From Chamaecyparis obtusa (Eukaryota; Streptophyta; Pinopsida; Cupressales; Cupressaceae), in NCBI GenBank assembly GCA_027943335.1, contig BSBK01006356.1:45001-109000 (forward strand): a stretch of 64,000 nucleotides of DNA, read 5' to 3'. The first letter of the stretch is position 1. Each line of letters starts with the position of its first letter. A model generated the notes under the pieces. It was not told where the DNA came from and did no database searches. It worked only from the letters and a program-made list of their open reading frames with translations. Shown here piece after piece: positions 1-11,962 of the stretch. Position numbers and translations under genes: made by a program.

Positions 1-975
1 CTTATACTGTGCGTTCATCTTGGTAATATGCTTCCTCACCTCTTCATGGATGTTCTTCAAGTGTTCTACAAAATCTTCAGCTTCAGCACTACTTATTTCT
101 CCTTTATCTATCTTCCTCAATTCAGATGCATTTCTTGGACTACTTCCATATATAATCTGGAATGGTGATTTACCAGTGCTCCTGTTGACAGAATTATTGT
201 ATGCAAATTCCGCCTGTGGTAAAATCAAATCCCATCCTGTTGGCTTATCTCCAACCAAACATCTCAGCAAATTTCCCAAACTCCTATTCACCACCTCTGT
301 CTGTCCATCAGTCTGTGGATGATGTGATGAACTGAACTTCAAATCTGTCTTCAACTTCTTCCACAATGTACGCCAAAAATATCCAACAAACTTAGTGTCC
401 CGATCTGAAACTATGGTCTTTGGCAAACCATGAAGTCTCACTACTTCTCTGAAAAATAATTCGGCTACATGAATAGCATCATTAGTCTTCTTGCAGGGAA
501 TAAAATGTGCCATCTTTGAAAATCGGTCAACTACTACAAAAATTGAATCATGTCCCCGCTGAGTCCTCGGTAAACCAAGAACAAAGTCCATGCTGATATC
601 CTCCCAAGGCTTCTCTGGTACAGGTAATGGCTGATACAACCCTGTATTCTGCGTCACTCCTTTCGCCATTTGACATACTCTGCAACTCTGTACAAACTTC
701 TTCACGTCTTGCTGCAACTGTGGCCAATAATAATTCTCACTAACCAAACCAAGGGTTTTGTCATGACCAAAATGTCCAGCCAATCCTCCACTATGCTTCT
801 CCTTGATGAGATTCTCCCTCATAGAACTTCGTGGAATGCACAACTGACTCCCTCTAAATAGCATATCATCCTGGATGATGAAATCCAACCATTTCGTCCT
901 GTCTAGAGTAACAGGTTCTGTACAAGCTTTCCAGGCTTCACCAAAATCAGGATCCTCTGGATACAATTCTTGAGT
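1..975 (-). pseudogene. Gypsy integrase domain (partial, pol 3' part)
   Basis: Joins the viral-type cDNA to host DNA during transposition. On the minus strand this stretch reads without a stop from about 965 to the window edge. An HHCC zinc-binding region is visible (HSGGLAGHFGH, then CRVCQ). The catalytic core follows, with the first Asp in MDFVLGLP, the second in SDRDTKF and the Glu in QTDGQTEVVNRS, so all three DDE residues are present. It is in a different frame from the upstream RT/RNase H segment because of a one-base indel near 970-985. The ORFs on the opposite strand are shadows. The C-terminus and any chromodomain are outside the window. Confidence 0.88.
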
Positions 976-2139
976 TCCTTGAACCTAACCACTTCAATCT
1001 GCATTTCTGTCAGTAATAGTTGCCTTCTGCTAAGAGCATCTGCAACCCTATTAGACTTTCCACTCCTGTGTTTCAAAACAAATGTATAACTCTGCAAAAA
1101 CTCAACCCATTTCAAATGCCTCTGATTCAACTTTCCTTGACTATTCAAATATTGCAAAGCTTGATGATCAGTATACAAAACAAACTCCTTAGGAAGTAGA
1201 TAATGTCTCCACTTCTTTAATGCCTGAACTATAGCATAAAATTCCTGATCATAAACAGAATATTTCCTCTTGGCATCATTTAACTTCTCACTGAAATAAG
1301 CAACAGGTTTACCTTCTTGGCTCATAACAGCTCCTATTGCAGTACCACTAGCATCACAATCTACTTGAAAAACCTTATTAAAATCTGGAAGTGCTAAAAC
1401 AGGTTGTTCTGTAACTTTTCGTTTCAACAATTGAAAACTCTTTTCTGCCCCATTAGTCCACTTAAACTCTTTTCTATCCCCTCTCATTGTTTCAGTCAAG
1501 GGTCCACAAATATTGCTAAAATTTCTGATAAACTTTCTGTAAAAGCTAGCCAAACCATGAAAAGATCTTACCTCAGTAGCACTCCTTGGAGTAGGCCATT
1601 CAAGGATAGCCTGTACCTTCTCTGGGTCCATTTTTAGACCTTCTCCTGAAACTACAAATCCCAAATACACTAACTCTTTCTTCACAAAACTGCACTTCTT
1701 CAAGTTAATCAACAATTTCTCATCTCTCAACTTCTCAAACACCATACGAATATGCATCATATGTTCCTCCAATGTCTTGCTAAAAATCAAAATATCATCT
1801 AGGTAAACAATGACAAACTTACCTAGAAATTCTTTCAGAACCTCATTCATGAGCCGCATGAAAGTGCTCGGTGCATTGGTTAGCCCAAAAGGCATGACTA
1901 ACCACTCATATAGTCCTTCCTTTGTCTTAAAGGCAGTCTTCCATTCATCTCCTTCTCTGATCCGAATCTGATGATATCCACTCTTCAGATCTATCTTTGA
2001 GAAATACACAGCTCCACTCAAACAGTCCATAATATCATCCATTCGTGGCAATGGAAACCTGTACTTGATTGTGATCTTGTTTATTGCTCTGGAATCTGTA
2101 CACATCCTCCATTCTCCATTCTTCTTTGGTGCTAATACG
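903..2139 (-). pseudogene. Gypsy reverse transcriptase and RNase H
   Basis: Copies the element RNA into DNA. The frame opens with the motif [10 protein letters not shown], typical of plant gypsy RTs. The RT catalytic motif YLDDILIF lies at about residues 101-108 of this frame, preceded by [12 protein letters not shown]. The RNase H part follows with an Asp in QVDCDASG, a Glu in DQEFYAI, an Asp in LYTDHQAL and NRVADALSR at the end, all expected catalytic or conserved positions. The upstream continuity with protease is broken by a one-base deletion near 2135-2140, after CAVPA. The last ~27 codons (903-985) are out-of-frame read-through after the indel before integrase. Confidence 0.92.
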
Positions 2140-4048
2140 CTGGTACAGCACAGGGACTCAAACTCTCACGGATCAATCCTTTCTGTAACAGTTCATGTAC
2201 TTGTCTGTTCAACTCCTCACTTTCTGCAGGTGTCATTCTGTGTGCTGCCTTATTCGGAAAACTCGCTCCTGGGATCAAGTCCATCTGATGACTGATCTTC
2301 CTGACTGGTGGTAATCCATCAGGCATGTTATCGGATACAATATCCTGAAACTCATTCAACAAATCTGCAACTTCTACAGGAACATCTTCTACTTCCTCTT
2401 TACCAGCTTTTGGAATTAAAGAAAAACATACATGCTCATGCCTCATACCATCTAGGAAATTTCTTCCATCAACAAAAGTTATCCTTGCATTACCACATAC
2501 CTTTTCTTCAGTCTCCTTCAATGGTTTTAGCTTATGTCGCACTCCATCCTTTGTCAGAGAATAGGTATTCGCACGACCATCATGTACAGCACATCTGTCA
2601 AACTGCCATGGTCTACCCAACAACATATGACATGCATCCATAGATATGATATCACATAATACCTCATCTTGGTACCCACCAATCTTGAACTTCACCAGGC
2701 ATTGTTCATTGACCATGACCTTGTGGTCATCCTGTACCCAGGCAATCCGATATGGATGTGGGGTGTTTCTGTCTCTTGAGCTTCAACTTTGTCACCATCT
2801 CTTCTGACACCAAATTGTCAGTGCTCCCACTATCAATGATCACATCACAACATTTACCTTCACACTTGCACCTGGTGCGAAACAGGCTCCTCCTTTGCTC
2901 AGGTTCATTCTCACCACTCAACAAGACTCTTCTGTTAATCAACGTTTCTCCTCTTTCAGCATCTTTAGAATTTGATGATCTGGCATCTTCATCTACATGT
3001 GCAACTCTGGCCTGGCCTTCATTTCTCCTGTCTGTTCTGCCTTGGCACTGAGGACATTCAAATGCCCTATGACCTTCTTCTCCACAGTGAAAACATGTTC
3101 CACGGAAGCCACCTCTTCCAGATCCTTGTCCTCTTCCTCTTCCTCTCTGATCTCTATTATTCTGATCCTGGAAGCGATTGGAATTATTTCCTCGCTGATT
3201 CTGATTGCTACTGGCCTCATCCTTCTTTTTCAGATCTTCATTTCGGCCACCATATGACCGTCCACCAGATCGTCCACCGCGACCTCTTCCGTTTTGTCTA
3301 CTCTCGAACTTCTTGTTCAGCTTTTCCTCTACTTTTAGGGCAAATTGGTATGCCTCCTCAATACTGCTCATTCGAACTAGATTCAACTCCTCCTGAATGC
3401 TTGGCCTTAACCCATTAAGGTACCGGGAAACTTTCTCCTTATCAGCTTCTGCATGGCCTGTTCTGATGAGAAGTCGATAGAACTCCTCTGTATACTCCTG
3501 AACAGATCTTCCCGCTTGCTTCAAACTCTGCATTTTCTTTAGTAGGTCAAGCTCATAATCAACAGGAATGAACTGTCGCTTCAATTTATCCACCATCCGA
3601 TCCCATCTTGTGATTTTATCTTTCCCTCTTCTATTTCGCTCCAATTGAATTTCTTGCCACCAGATCTTCGCATGACCTTCAATCTGGCCTTCGCAAATTT
3701 GACCCTATCAGGATCTTCAACATCTTCATACTCAAAATATTCCTCACATTCATTGATCCAGTCGATCAATTCCTATGGGTTAAGATTTCCAGAAAATGTA
3801 GGAACCTCAATCTTAGGTCTTTTCCCAATCTTGGAAATCGCCCGAAAAAGTCTTTCTTCCTCCTGGTTCACAATTTCAACTTCTCCTTCTTGATATTCTT
3901 CTTCGGCTTCATCCTCACTTTCATCTCTGACATTAAGATTCATTCCTCTACGAATCTCTTCTTGCAATGCTCGCACTTGTCTCTGCAACTCTCTAACCTC
4001 AGGTGTCACAACACCAGGTCTTCCGCCACGTTCTCTTCGTGGAGGCAT
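2140..4048 (-). pseudogene. Gypsy gag and protease
   Basis: Gag forms the particle and the protease matures the polyprotein. The best start is the ATG at 4048-4046 (MPPRRERGG), because the upstream in-frame ATG at 4123 lies close to the PBS. A Gag core (around 3750-3350) is followed by an Arg/Gly-rich stretch, a CCHC zinc knuckle (CFHCGEEGHRAFEC, 3095-3054) and an aspartic protease DSGS motif at 2834-2823. Breaks: a TAG just after NLNP near 3775, a frameshift near 3650 and another near 2761. Apart from these, every segment joins smoothly in homologous order, so the gene decayed recently. The small plus-strand ORFs across this region are shadows. Confidence 0.9.
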
Positions 4049-4136
4049 TTTCGCGATGCGCGCTGAAACCCTAACCACGGTCCTGGTGCAAACTGCCTCA
4101 CAGTCGGCGATCTGTTTACACACTCAAGAACCCCTT

Positions 4137-4147
4137 CTCTGATACCA
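4137..4147 (-). other. Primer-binding site, initiator tRNA-Met type
   Basis: Minus-strand TGGTATCAGAG begins two bases after the LTR end, as expected for first-strand priming by initiator tRNA-Met in plant gypsy elements. Confidence 0.9.
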
Positions 4148-4149
4148 CC

Positions 4150-5012
4150 TGATGAAGGGTGCTAGGTGCTCCCCTTAATACCACAAACACATAACAGAAA
4201 TAGAGAAACAACAACAATATGCAAGAACAGAAAATTGGCTTCTTATTATCTCCACAAATGTGGAATTACAAACTTTCAGAATTACAATATGCAAAGCCAC
4301 ATGGGCATTCCCTTACAATATTCTGTAGGACAAAGCCTCGAGCTATTACCTAGATCTACTACCCAGAACTATTCTGAACTGCCTAAGACAATAATACAGC
4401 CTTCCTTATATAGGCAATTATCCACCGCCTGGGAAGGTTCCAGAATTTTAGCCAATAAGGCCAACCAAACTTAGAATTATTTTATTTTACATTTTATTAC
4501 ATCATAGCCGGCTCAAGATAACCTTTGAAACCCGAACAGAAATTTTGAAGAAAATTATTTTTCGCCATTTCAGGTGGCCCAACTTCCGAAGACCATAAGT
4601 CATCACCAGTTGACCCGCTCGGCTATTATAACCCCATTTCAGAAATGCCACGAAGCGCTCTATAGGCTTGACCATGCAAGCGCCCATCACCCAAATTTTT
4701 GACCTCATCCGGAGCCTCTAAAGCCTTCAAAACTGAGTTCAAAGTTTCTGTACCCTGCTACCAATACCGAAAATCTTCAATATCTTCCAATATACACTTG
4801 ATCTGGCAATGAAACTTTACTGGCATACTTATATGACCAAAATGAACCTCCAAGAAAGAAATCAGATCATTCTGAGCACATACGAAAATTACCAAAAATA
4901 ATAACTTTCCATAAATAGCAGCTCTGCACAAAATAACCCTTATTGAATATAAAAATAGAAATATTTTTGGGTGATGCAAGATTGCTCTTACACCCAGGAT
5001 GCTCCTGCATCA
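4150..5012 (-). repeat. 5' LTR of the 1-5012 gypsy element
   Basis: Read on the minus strand, this starts TGATGCAGGAGCATC at 5012 and ends CATCA at 4150, next to the PBS. It therefore has the TG...CA ends of an LTR, extended to TGATG...CATCA. Length is about 863 bp. A TATA-like TATATAAGG occurs on the minus strand near 4415-4406. The outer end abuts a CA microsatellite, so the 5-bp target duplication cannot be judged. The first 15 bases are identical to the start of the LTR at 42837. Confidence 0.88.
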
Positions 5013-5062
<50 letters not shown>

Positions 5063-5081
5063 GTATGTATATGTATGTGTG

Positions 5082-5112
<31 letters not shown>

Positions 5113-5305
5113 ATGTATATGTATATGTACATGTATATAATATATACATATAGATATACATATATATATACATACACACACACACACACACATATATACA
5201 CAAACACACACACATGTATATATACATATAGATATATAAGTGTATATACATGTGTGTATATACATACATACATACATATGTATGTATGTATGTATGTATG
5301 TGTAT
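5013..5305. repeat. Compound CA/TA/TG/GTAT microsatellite
   Basis: Alternating (CA)n, (TA)n, (TG)n and (GTAT)n blocks. They generate several long spurious ORFs on both strands made only of His, Thr, Tyr, Ile, Cys and Val. Confidence 0.97.
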
Positions 5306-5889
5306 AAACAAAAGAATAATCAAATAAATATGAAATGTAAGGATATATAGTTAATGATAAACTAAGGTTGTTATTAAAATCGATAAGGCAACCAAATGCC
5401 CAAGACAACTAAACCTCCTTGATACTCAACTTCCACTAGCCCCTCCTAAGGAATTGACAATGGTCGTAATTCTTGTTCAGATGGAATTCCTAAATTTTAT
5501 TGTTTTCTTGTGCACTCCTACACTAATGATACTCTTTCCCCACTCATGGGATTATTCTCCTCTCATATCCATTGATATAGGTGGATTAGATATCCATGTC
5601 ATTAAAATAATATCAACTACCAAACTAATCATAAATTTGCATCAACAATTCATTTTCCTATTTTTCATATAATAAAATATAATTCCTTCTATAATAGAAT
5701 ATACGTTAGAATCCACATAACCAAAATTAACAGAATTTACATTTCTATTCTCGTTAGAAAATTCACATAACTGAATTTAACGGAAACCCATATAACCATC
5801 ATAGTTACATTTCACATGGATTAGTTATCATGATTATTAAATAATAGGGTCACAAGGAAAGGATGTAACAAGTTCCATAGCTAGTGTCA
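5306..5889. other. AT-rich stretch, no gene recognised
   Basis: No convincing coding sequence. It may be the upstream part of the decayed copia element that follows. The ORF at 5454-5672 has no recognisable motif. Confidence 0.4.
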
Positions 5890-6300
5890 TTAGCATATTG
5901 ATGTATGCTATGTTATATACAAGACCAGACATTTCCCAAGCAATGGGAGTCCTTAGTTAATTCATGAATAATCCTAGATATGTACATTGTGATGTTAAGA
6001 GTGTTTAGACATTTGTAGAATACTTTTTGAGTATTCATTATGGTATCATAGTTATCTTATAGGATGACAACATTCTATTAGTATCCATTGATATGTGAGT
6101 TATGAATGGGTTGGTGATATTGATAGTAGAAGATCTAAAAATGGTTATGTTTTTATTATGTTTAAGGGTTCTATCAGCTGGACGAGTAGCAACAATTTGT
6201 AGTCACTTTGTCCAATATAGAAGTAAAGTACAAAGCAACAACTTATGCTTGTAAAGAATCAATGGACATGTGCACCAAAATGGTGGAACAAAATGTGGCC
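5890..6300 (+). pseudogene. Ty1/copia RNase H remnant
   Basis: The plus-strand translation gives MYAMLYTRPDISQAMGVLS followed, after a stop, by FMNNPRYVHCDVKSV. This is the conserved C-terminal part of copia polyproteins, just before and within RNase H. Further along, degenerate counterparts of the GYVF...SW block (GYVFIMFKGSISW in part) and of the region around the EAEY motif can be followed in shifting frames to about 6280. Stops and frameshifts are frequent, so this is an old fragment. No LTRs were found for it. It shows that a copia insertion once lay here, but its limits are uncertain. Confidence 0.75.
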
Positions 6301-7514
6301 ACATAGGATTAAATGGTTGATCTACCGCATTGAGGTTGGAGAGTACTTCCAACTTAATGCAAATTTAGTTTCTTTTCAAACTAGTTAAAACAACATGATA
6401 ATGATAAATATTGACATCACCAAGTCATTCAAAATACAACCATCATGTCATTCAAAGAATAGTTTTAAATAAGACTACAAGGTTTGTGAAACATGTATCC
6501 ATCATGACCATTCATCACCAAGTGGAGATCACTTCCCTCAACCATGTCTCCATCTACAACTCATACTTGCACTTAGTCACACACTAATAGATTAGCCCAC
6601 AAATCACAGTTGAAGCATACATGTGGAAATGAGTCATAATAATATCTCAATTATTCATCAATTTACATTTACATTTACAAAATAACACTAATTCTAATTC
6701 ATATTTAACAATTTTCAAAAAATTAGAAATAATCAACTAATAATAAAATCCACTTTATTTCATTAACTAATCAAGCCAAACATATGAGACATGACAACAA
6801 CCCTCAAGAATAACTATATGCATACTATTAGCCTATGATTAAACCCCCTCTTTATTCACAATAGGTGCTCAACTACTACAAGAAACTTGTACAAGTCTTA
6901 ATTCCTATGACTTCCAAACCAAATTTTTACTCAGTGGAGATTCCAAATAAAGTTTTCTATCAATTTAATATTAAATAAGAAGCTCATTAGAACTCAAATC
7001 ACCATAAAAGGAAGGTTCTTTCTTGAGTATTTTTAACAAATCATAAATGTTGTATGCATGCAAAAAAACATTGAATTGTGCACAACATTGAAACCTTCAT
7101 ATTTTTTTTTATTTGAAGATTTTTCAAATTCTTTTTATGAGATATAAACAAAAGTGAAATGCAATTGTTGCATGACATGAATCTCCACTTGCATAGAGAT
7201 AATCAAGCACAAATCAATTAAAAGTGAAATCTAAAGAGGAACGGGCTAAATAATACTTTGATGACATGATTATTTATTGACTTTGAACTATAAGCTAAAA
7301 AGTACTCAAATGATTTAATGCAAACTCCTTATTAAAGAGACAATGAAGAGTGAATTCTGATCTATTTAGGGAGCTCCCATGTTTTGTAGAAAATAATGCA
7401 TGCATATATGCATAAAGAAGTATGAATATGAGGAAGAACATAATTAATATTTATTTCTAGTTAGCTAATTAGTATATTATCTTCTTAATAAATAAGACTA
7501 CACATTACAATTTG
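6301..7514. other. AT-rich intergenic DNA
   Basis: About 1.2 kb without a supported gene, RNA or repeat structure. Part may be the degraded 3' end of the copia element. Confidence 0.5.
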
Positions 7515-8131
7515 TGATGCAGCAACATCGGGTAGATTTTTGTCTACCTATTTTAGTTTCATATTATTTGTTGAAAGTTGGTTAAAAATCATTTTCTTCC
7601 ACAACTAAAGAGTTAGTGACGTTGGGGAAAACTAATGAGAACGAGCATGAAGTGGGAGGAAGGAACTAACTTAAAAATAAAATCAACTATGTTTTAGGAG
7701 GAAGGACAAAAAAAGATAGCTTGGAGTTGGGCCAAACCACAAAGGCATGGACTTTAGTTTCTATCATTGAATGGAATGACCCAAAAGAATGTCTAGTTTA
7801 TTAATCATGGCTTAGTGCATGTCTTTTTTTTTATCAATGTAATGGGATGAAGGTTAGTTGATTGAGATGCATTGTTTTTCAGTGTTGTAATGTGCCTCAA
7901 TCGCCTAGTTTGTAGAAGGGTTTTTCTTGTCAAGTTCTCACAACTCTTGTCAATAGTCAAACCAATTGAAATATGTTTAATTAATATGGAAGATTTATGA
8001 CTGTATTAATAATTAGAAATTTTTTCTTTTGAACTATGAATTTCCTATCACTATTTGATAGTAAGTCTGTATGAGAGTGTTTGTGCTAACAATTTAGTGC
8101 TAGAGCATGAGATGTGAGAGGTGTTTCATCA
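7515..8131 (+). repeat. LTR (copy 1) of a non-autonomous LTR element
   Basis: Starts TGATGCAGCAACATC and ends CATCA (617 bp). It is followed at 8134-8144 by TGGTATCAGAG, a Met-type primer-binding site, so it is a 5' LTR. It aligns over its full length with 42837-43452 (616 bp), by eye at roughly 80 percent identity, which implies an old family or old insertion. The LTR termini resemble those of the gypsy element at 4150-5012. Confidence 0.85.
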
Positions 8132-8133
8132 TT

Positions 8134-9115
8134 TGGTATCAGAGAGGAGATGTGTGAGGTTGTTTCCATCAAGTGGTATTAAAGTCTAATAGATTTGGGT
8201 AGGCTAGATTAGTTATGTTTCATATATTCTTGTTTAGAGTTATATGTGTTGTAGATTGATAGGGTTATGAGAAGAACATGGATACTAAAAGACTTGGCAA
8301 AGAAAGAAAAAAGAAGAGAAGCCTTAGGTGAGGTGTCACAAAGAAAAAAGAGAGAGAAAAGAAAGATGCAACAACATACAAAGAAAGGTCTCAAAAAAAA
8401 AGACAAGATGAAAGTCAATATGGCAAGACAAGATGCAGAGTTCAATAGAGAAATGAAAAAATTGAGAAAGGATTTTGAGAAGTGTAAGATTGTGGTAAAA
8501 AAGTGGCTCGGAGAGAGAAGCCAAAATTATGTTTGGTGTTGGCCAATGAGAAAGGAGGTGAAATGGCCTATAAATTTACTTGTGAAGAAGTGAAAAGGCA
8601 AAATATGATTGTCTTGAAGAGGAGGATGAAAAATGTTTGAACAACAAAAAGTTGTTTAAGATTGAAATATACACTAGAAGAGGTGAAGGGGGTTCTCATT
8701 GTGGATAACATGAAGGAAAGTAAGAAGTAATGGAGTGGAAAGGTGCAAAAAGAAACCATTAAAGGGAAAATGAAAGTAGAGAGGAAAGTCTCCATGAAGG
8801 CACTTATGGAGACATTTTGGTCTCTTATTTTATTTGTTTATATCATGTTTAAGGATTTACATGAAAGTATGAGGAATATGATAAGGACGGCTAAGAATGA
8901 GACCTTGAAGATGATAAAAGATGGGGAAAGAGTAGCACCCGAAGAAAGAAATGAAGATGAGAAAGATAAGAGATTGGTTGCAGTAGTGTGTCAAGAAGAG
9001 TTTGCAGTAGAGAAACATTGCAAGGAATCTAAGAATAAAAATGAGAATGATGATGAAGATTTCTAGTATGATAAGGGTATGTACAGGGTCATGGTATACC
9101 AAACTATGGCCTTAA
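8134..9115 (+). pseudogene. Internal region of the non-autonomous LTR element
   Basis: Follows the PBS. It holds two open stretches, 8267-8593 and 8743-9066, rich in Lys, Glu, Arg and Met with heptad-like spacing (predicted coiled coil), plus stops between them. There is no protease, RT, RNase H or integrase motif. The composition resembles the plus-strand stretch at about 41050-42400, upstream of the second LTR. I do not recognise the protein. It could be a highly diverged gag or a non-coding cargo of a LARD-type element (a large element with LTRs but no pol). Confidence 0.5.
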
Positions 9116-9920
9116 GTGACAATGAAAAATTAGAAAGTTAAGGTTAGTCAACTTGACGTAAAAAGTTGAACATCTTATCAACCTTATGTTGAAAAAGTTG
9201 TAAGAATAGAATCTGTAGGAAATTGAATGTAGTTTCTAAACTACTAGCCCTTGTCTGAAAAAAAATTAATCTAATTGTTCAAAATTTTAGATTTCAATGC
9301 AATAGTATGAAAATTTCAGGAAAAAGATAAAAAGTACATGTATGTATGACCACCTTAATCACAATCAAATGATGATATATTTTCACAAGATTCTAGATAT
9401 AAGTAGTAGACTCATGCCCGGATGTGACACATATTTTTTTGTAATTTTTTCTCAAATAAATAATTAATTATGAATTTTATGCTACAACTTATTCTGAAAA
9501 AAAAAACTCTCGTGTCTGACCACCTTAACTAATTATAAACTTTACAAAATTGAAAACTTTTTTTTTCTTATCGTAGGTGAAGCATAGAATATGACGCATG
9601 TTTCAAATTTCAAAAAGGTTAAATGGTTTGAAAGTTATAGTTTTTTTTTCAATTAGTATGTCAATTAGGAATTTAAAGATAACTTGGTTAAAAAATAAGT
9701 AATAATTACTTACTGAACTTGAAATTTGACAACAATTATATTGATGGAAAGATGATAATGTCTTTAAAAAACCCTTTTTGTTTCATCAATTTTGGGTGAA
9801 AAAAGGTCATCAGCTACATGGTCAAAGTCTGGAGATCAAAGCAAATTAATATGGTGCACACGTCTTTTGGGTTGACCATTCACATTTGGCATTGCCCGAG
9901 GCAAATACCAAGCCTAATCA
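9116..9920. other. AT-rich DNA, no gene recognised
   Basis: No coding signal. Homopolymer A/T runs are frequent. It probably includes the unresolved end of the element beginning at 7515. Confidence 0.5.
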
Positions 9921-10302
9921 GATATCCAATAAAATTGGATATCCGATAAAATCAGATATCTGATAATTTTGGATATCTGATAATATTAGATATCCAATAT
10001 CTCCCACCCAATTCAACATTTCAACTTGACTATTTTTTTCAATTTTAAGTTATATATTACAAAAAAAAAAAAATTAATATTAAATAATAATAGCATAGCA
10101 TTAGTATTATATAAATTTTTATATTAGTATTATTATTATTTATATTTCTATTGTATAATAGTATAATATTAGTATTAAATATTTATATTATATGTTCAAT
10201 AATACCTAAGGGAGGGAGGGAGGGAGAGAGAGAGAGAGATTTCAGCAAAAATTGAGCGGGAGATTTCAGATATCTGATATTTTTGGATATCCGATTGATG
10301 TT
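9921..10302. repeat. 17-bp GATATC tandem repeat in two clusters
   Basis: Five units start at exactly 17-bp spacing (9921, 9938, 9955, 9972, 9989), each opening with the palindrome GATATC followed by an AT-rich spacer (for example CGATAAAATCA). Two more units occur at 10269 and 10286, again 17 bp apart. Between the clusters is AT-rich DNA and a short GGGA/GA run near 10210-10240. Confidence 0.9.
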
Positions 10303-10334
10303 AATGGCATTGAAAAGAAAAAGTTTATTCTCTG

Positions 10335-10466
10335 GGTCCCTTAGTCCAAGAATGACATTTTTCTGTAGGACCCTCAATCTGAGAACCATTTTTTTTGCAA
10401 GACCCTCAGTCAGAGAACCACATTTTTCAGCAGGACCCTCAGTCCAAGAGCCACATTTCTCTGTAG
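10335..10466. repeat. 33-bp tandem repeat, four units
   Basis: Units begin near 10335, 10368, 10401 and 10433 with GGACCCTCAGTC-like sequence followed by AGAACCACATTTTTC-like sequence. The period is divisible by three and open on both strands (10183-10476 minus, 10283-10492 plus), but neither reading has a recognisable domain, so the ORFs are probably a by-product. Confidence 0.88.
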
Positions 10467-10492
10467 AGAATATCACGAGATTGCAGTTGTAA

Positions 10493-10918
10493 GGCCCAAG
10501 TGGGCAAGAGTATGATGTACAGTTATGGTGTTCCTTGAATAAACTAGAATTTTAGGAGGGTTGGGAAAAGTTTTTGAACCGTCATGGGGTGGAGATGGGA
10601 GATTTTCTAGTGTTCAAGTACATATCAAAGTCATGTTTCAAGGTTAAGATATTTAAAAGAATAGGGTATGTGAAAAATTTTACCGCTTGTCATTTTATAG
10701 ATACAAATGTTGATACAAAATGCCCTTCTAACAAATTAGGCAGCTTAACTCAATCAATGGGCAGCAAGTTGCTGCTCAATTTGGTTTCTGATGAGAAAAA
10801 TAACAATACCATTGATGCAATGGAGAAGAATCAAAATCGTAAGTATAATTGTATTTACTACAATTCTCAGACCAGACATTTTAATTGTATATGTACAAGG
10901 AGGAATGTTAAAAGTTAA
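10493..10918 (+). pseudogene. B3 DNA-binding domain gene remnant (REM-like)
   Basis: The plus-strand frame from 10493 reads GPSGQEYDVQL, then after a TAG at about 10553 EGWEKFLNRH, EMGDFLVFKYISKSCFKVKIF. This matches the C-terminal half of the plant B3 DNA-binding fold: the GPSG..W/YDV strand, the GW..F...H helix, and the GD.LVF.Y....F.V.IF strands. B3 proteins of the REM/RAV/ARF groups bind DNA in plant nuclei. The frame continues open to 10918 as a polar linker with no further domain. The N-terminal half of the B3 domain is missing upstream, where the 33-bp repeats lie. A diverged second-domain start may exist near 10990-11040, which is weak. I call it a decayed gene fragment. Confidence 0.72.
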
Positions 10919-11962
10919 AATAGACAAATAATTATTAATTTTTGTTACAAGCCATTCTGGCAAGAACCCTGAACATTATGAATCCTCTGCTCTAGTGAAT
11001 CTTTCCCTTACTTTCAAATCAAACAAACCATTTTGGTCAATGGAAATGTAGTCCTGGAATCAAGAGGAGTATCTAAGTGTAAAGGTTTACCAAGTTAACA
11101 TGACAGAAAATAGTTTTTCAATTACATTTTGTTGAAGGATATCTGATGGTCCAATATAATTTGCTATGTTTAGTAATATGAACATCTAAATTTTGTGTGA
11201 GTTGTAAGCTTTAACAGGAGTGTATCAAGTCAATGGAAACCATGAATATATTTGGTCAAAATGTTAACCTTTGGATCAGATCATATAGAATTTTGTTGTT
11301 TGGATTAAACATTATATTCAAGTTTCATGTTGAAATGATGTTTTCACAATCCACTTATAACCCCTTATAAAGTTTCTTAAATTTTTGTTGTCAAAAATTC
11401 CTTGTCGGCATTAAATATATAATAGAACCTGCATTGTCAAACTAGGATACATGTACATTGCACTAAAGATTTTCCCATCGATTTTGAGTACGTTGACATT
11501 GCAAGTGAAAAGCTTTATTCAGTTCCAAACTTCAAAGTAGAACAGGTTGTCCTCCCTATTTTCATTCATTCCCTATGCCCTGTCCAATAATTCATCTGGC
11601 AGACTAGGAATCTTGATTCTTTTACATCTTTCCAAAATAGGTATCAATGCCATTTGCTTACAATGTAACAATGATTTCCATGAGTGAGAGAGTAGGAGGT
11701 ATCAAATTATAATAACTATGTACGAAATGTTGGAAAATTGCAAAAAAATCATGGACGACCACTAAAAGAAGAAAAAGCAACCAACCAACCATTTAAAAAA
11801 AAAACATGGGTGACCTTTGAAATAAGCTATTTTGCTAGAAAAAATTTGGTATTCTGCAATGGCCCTAGGTGAAGGTAGCAGCTCTAATTATAGATGTATT
11901 TCAAGTTGCCCTTATATACAGTTTGGTGAAGAAGGGCGTGCATTTTCTGATTCCTCGATTGG
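10919..11962. other. AT-rich DNA after the B3 remnant
   Basis: About 1 kb without a supported gene. It may hold degraded B3-gene introns or exons that I could not resolve. Confidence 0.4.

Larger units (their letters stand above)
1..5012 (-). mobile_element. Ty3/gypsy LTR retrotransposon, 3' end outside window
   Basis: Read on the minus strand the order is 5' LTR (5012-4150), initiator-tRNA-Met-type primer-binding site (4147-4137), gag with zinc knuckle, protease, reverse transcriptase, RNase H and integrase, running off the window start. Integrase after RNase H is the Ty3/gypsy order. The RT active site is YLDD and the PBS is the Met type, both usual in plant chromoviruses, but a chromodomain would lie outside the window, so the lineage is an inference. 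The polyprotein is interrupted only by a few one-base frameshifts and one TAG, so the insertion is younger than most others here. Confidence 0.93.

Noticed and set aside
20..3893. Plus-strand ORFs such as 20-322, 2308-2643 and 2972-3418
   Set aside because: Shadows of the minus-strand gag-pol, which has all the domain motifs.
4867..5408. Several ORFs of 65-136 codons on both strands
   Set aside because: They consist only of residues encoded by the CA/TA/TG/GTAT microsatellite.
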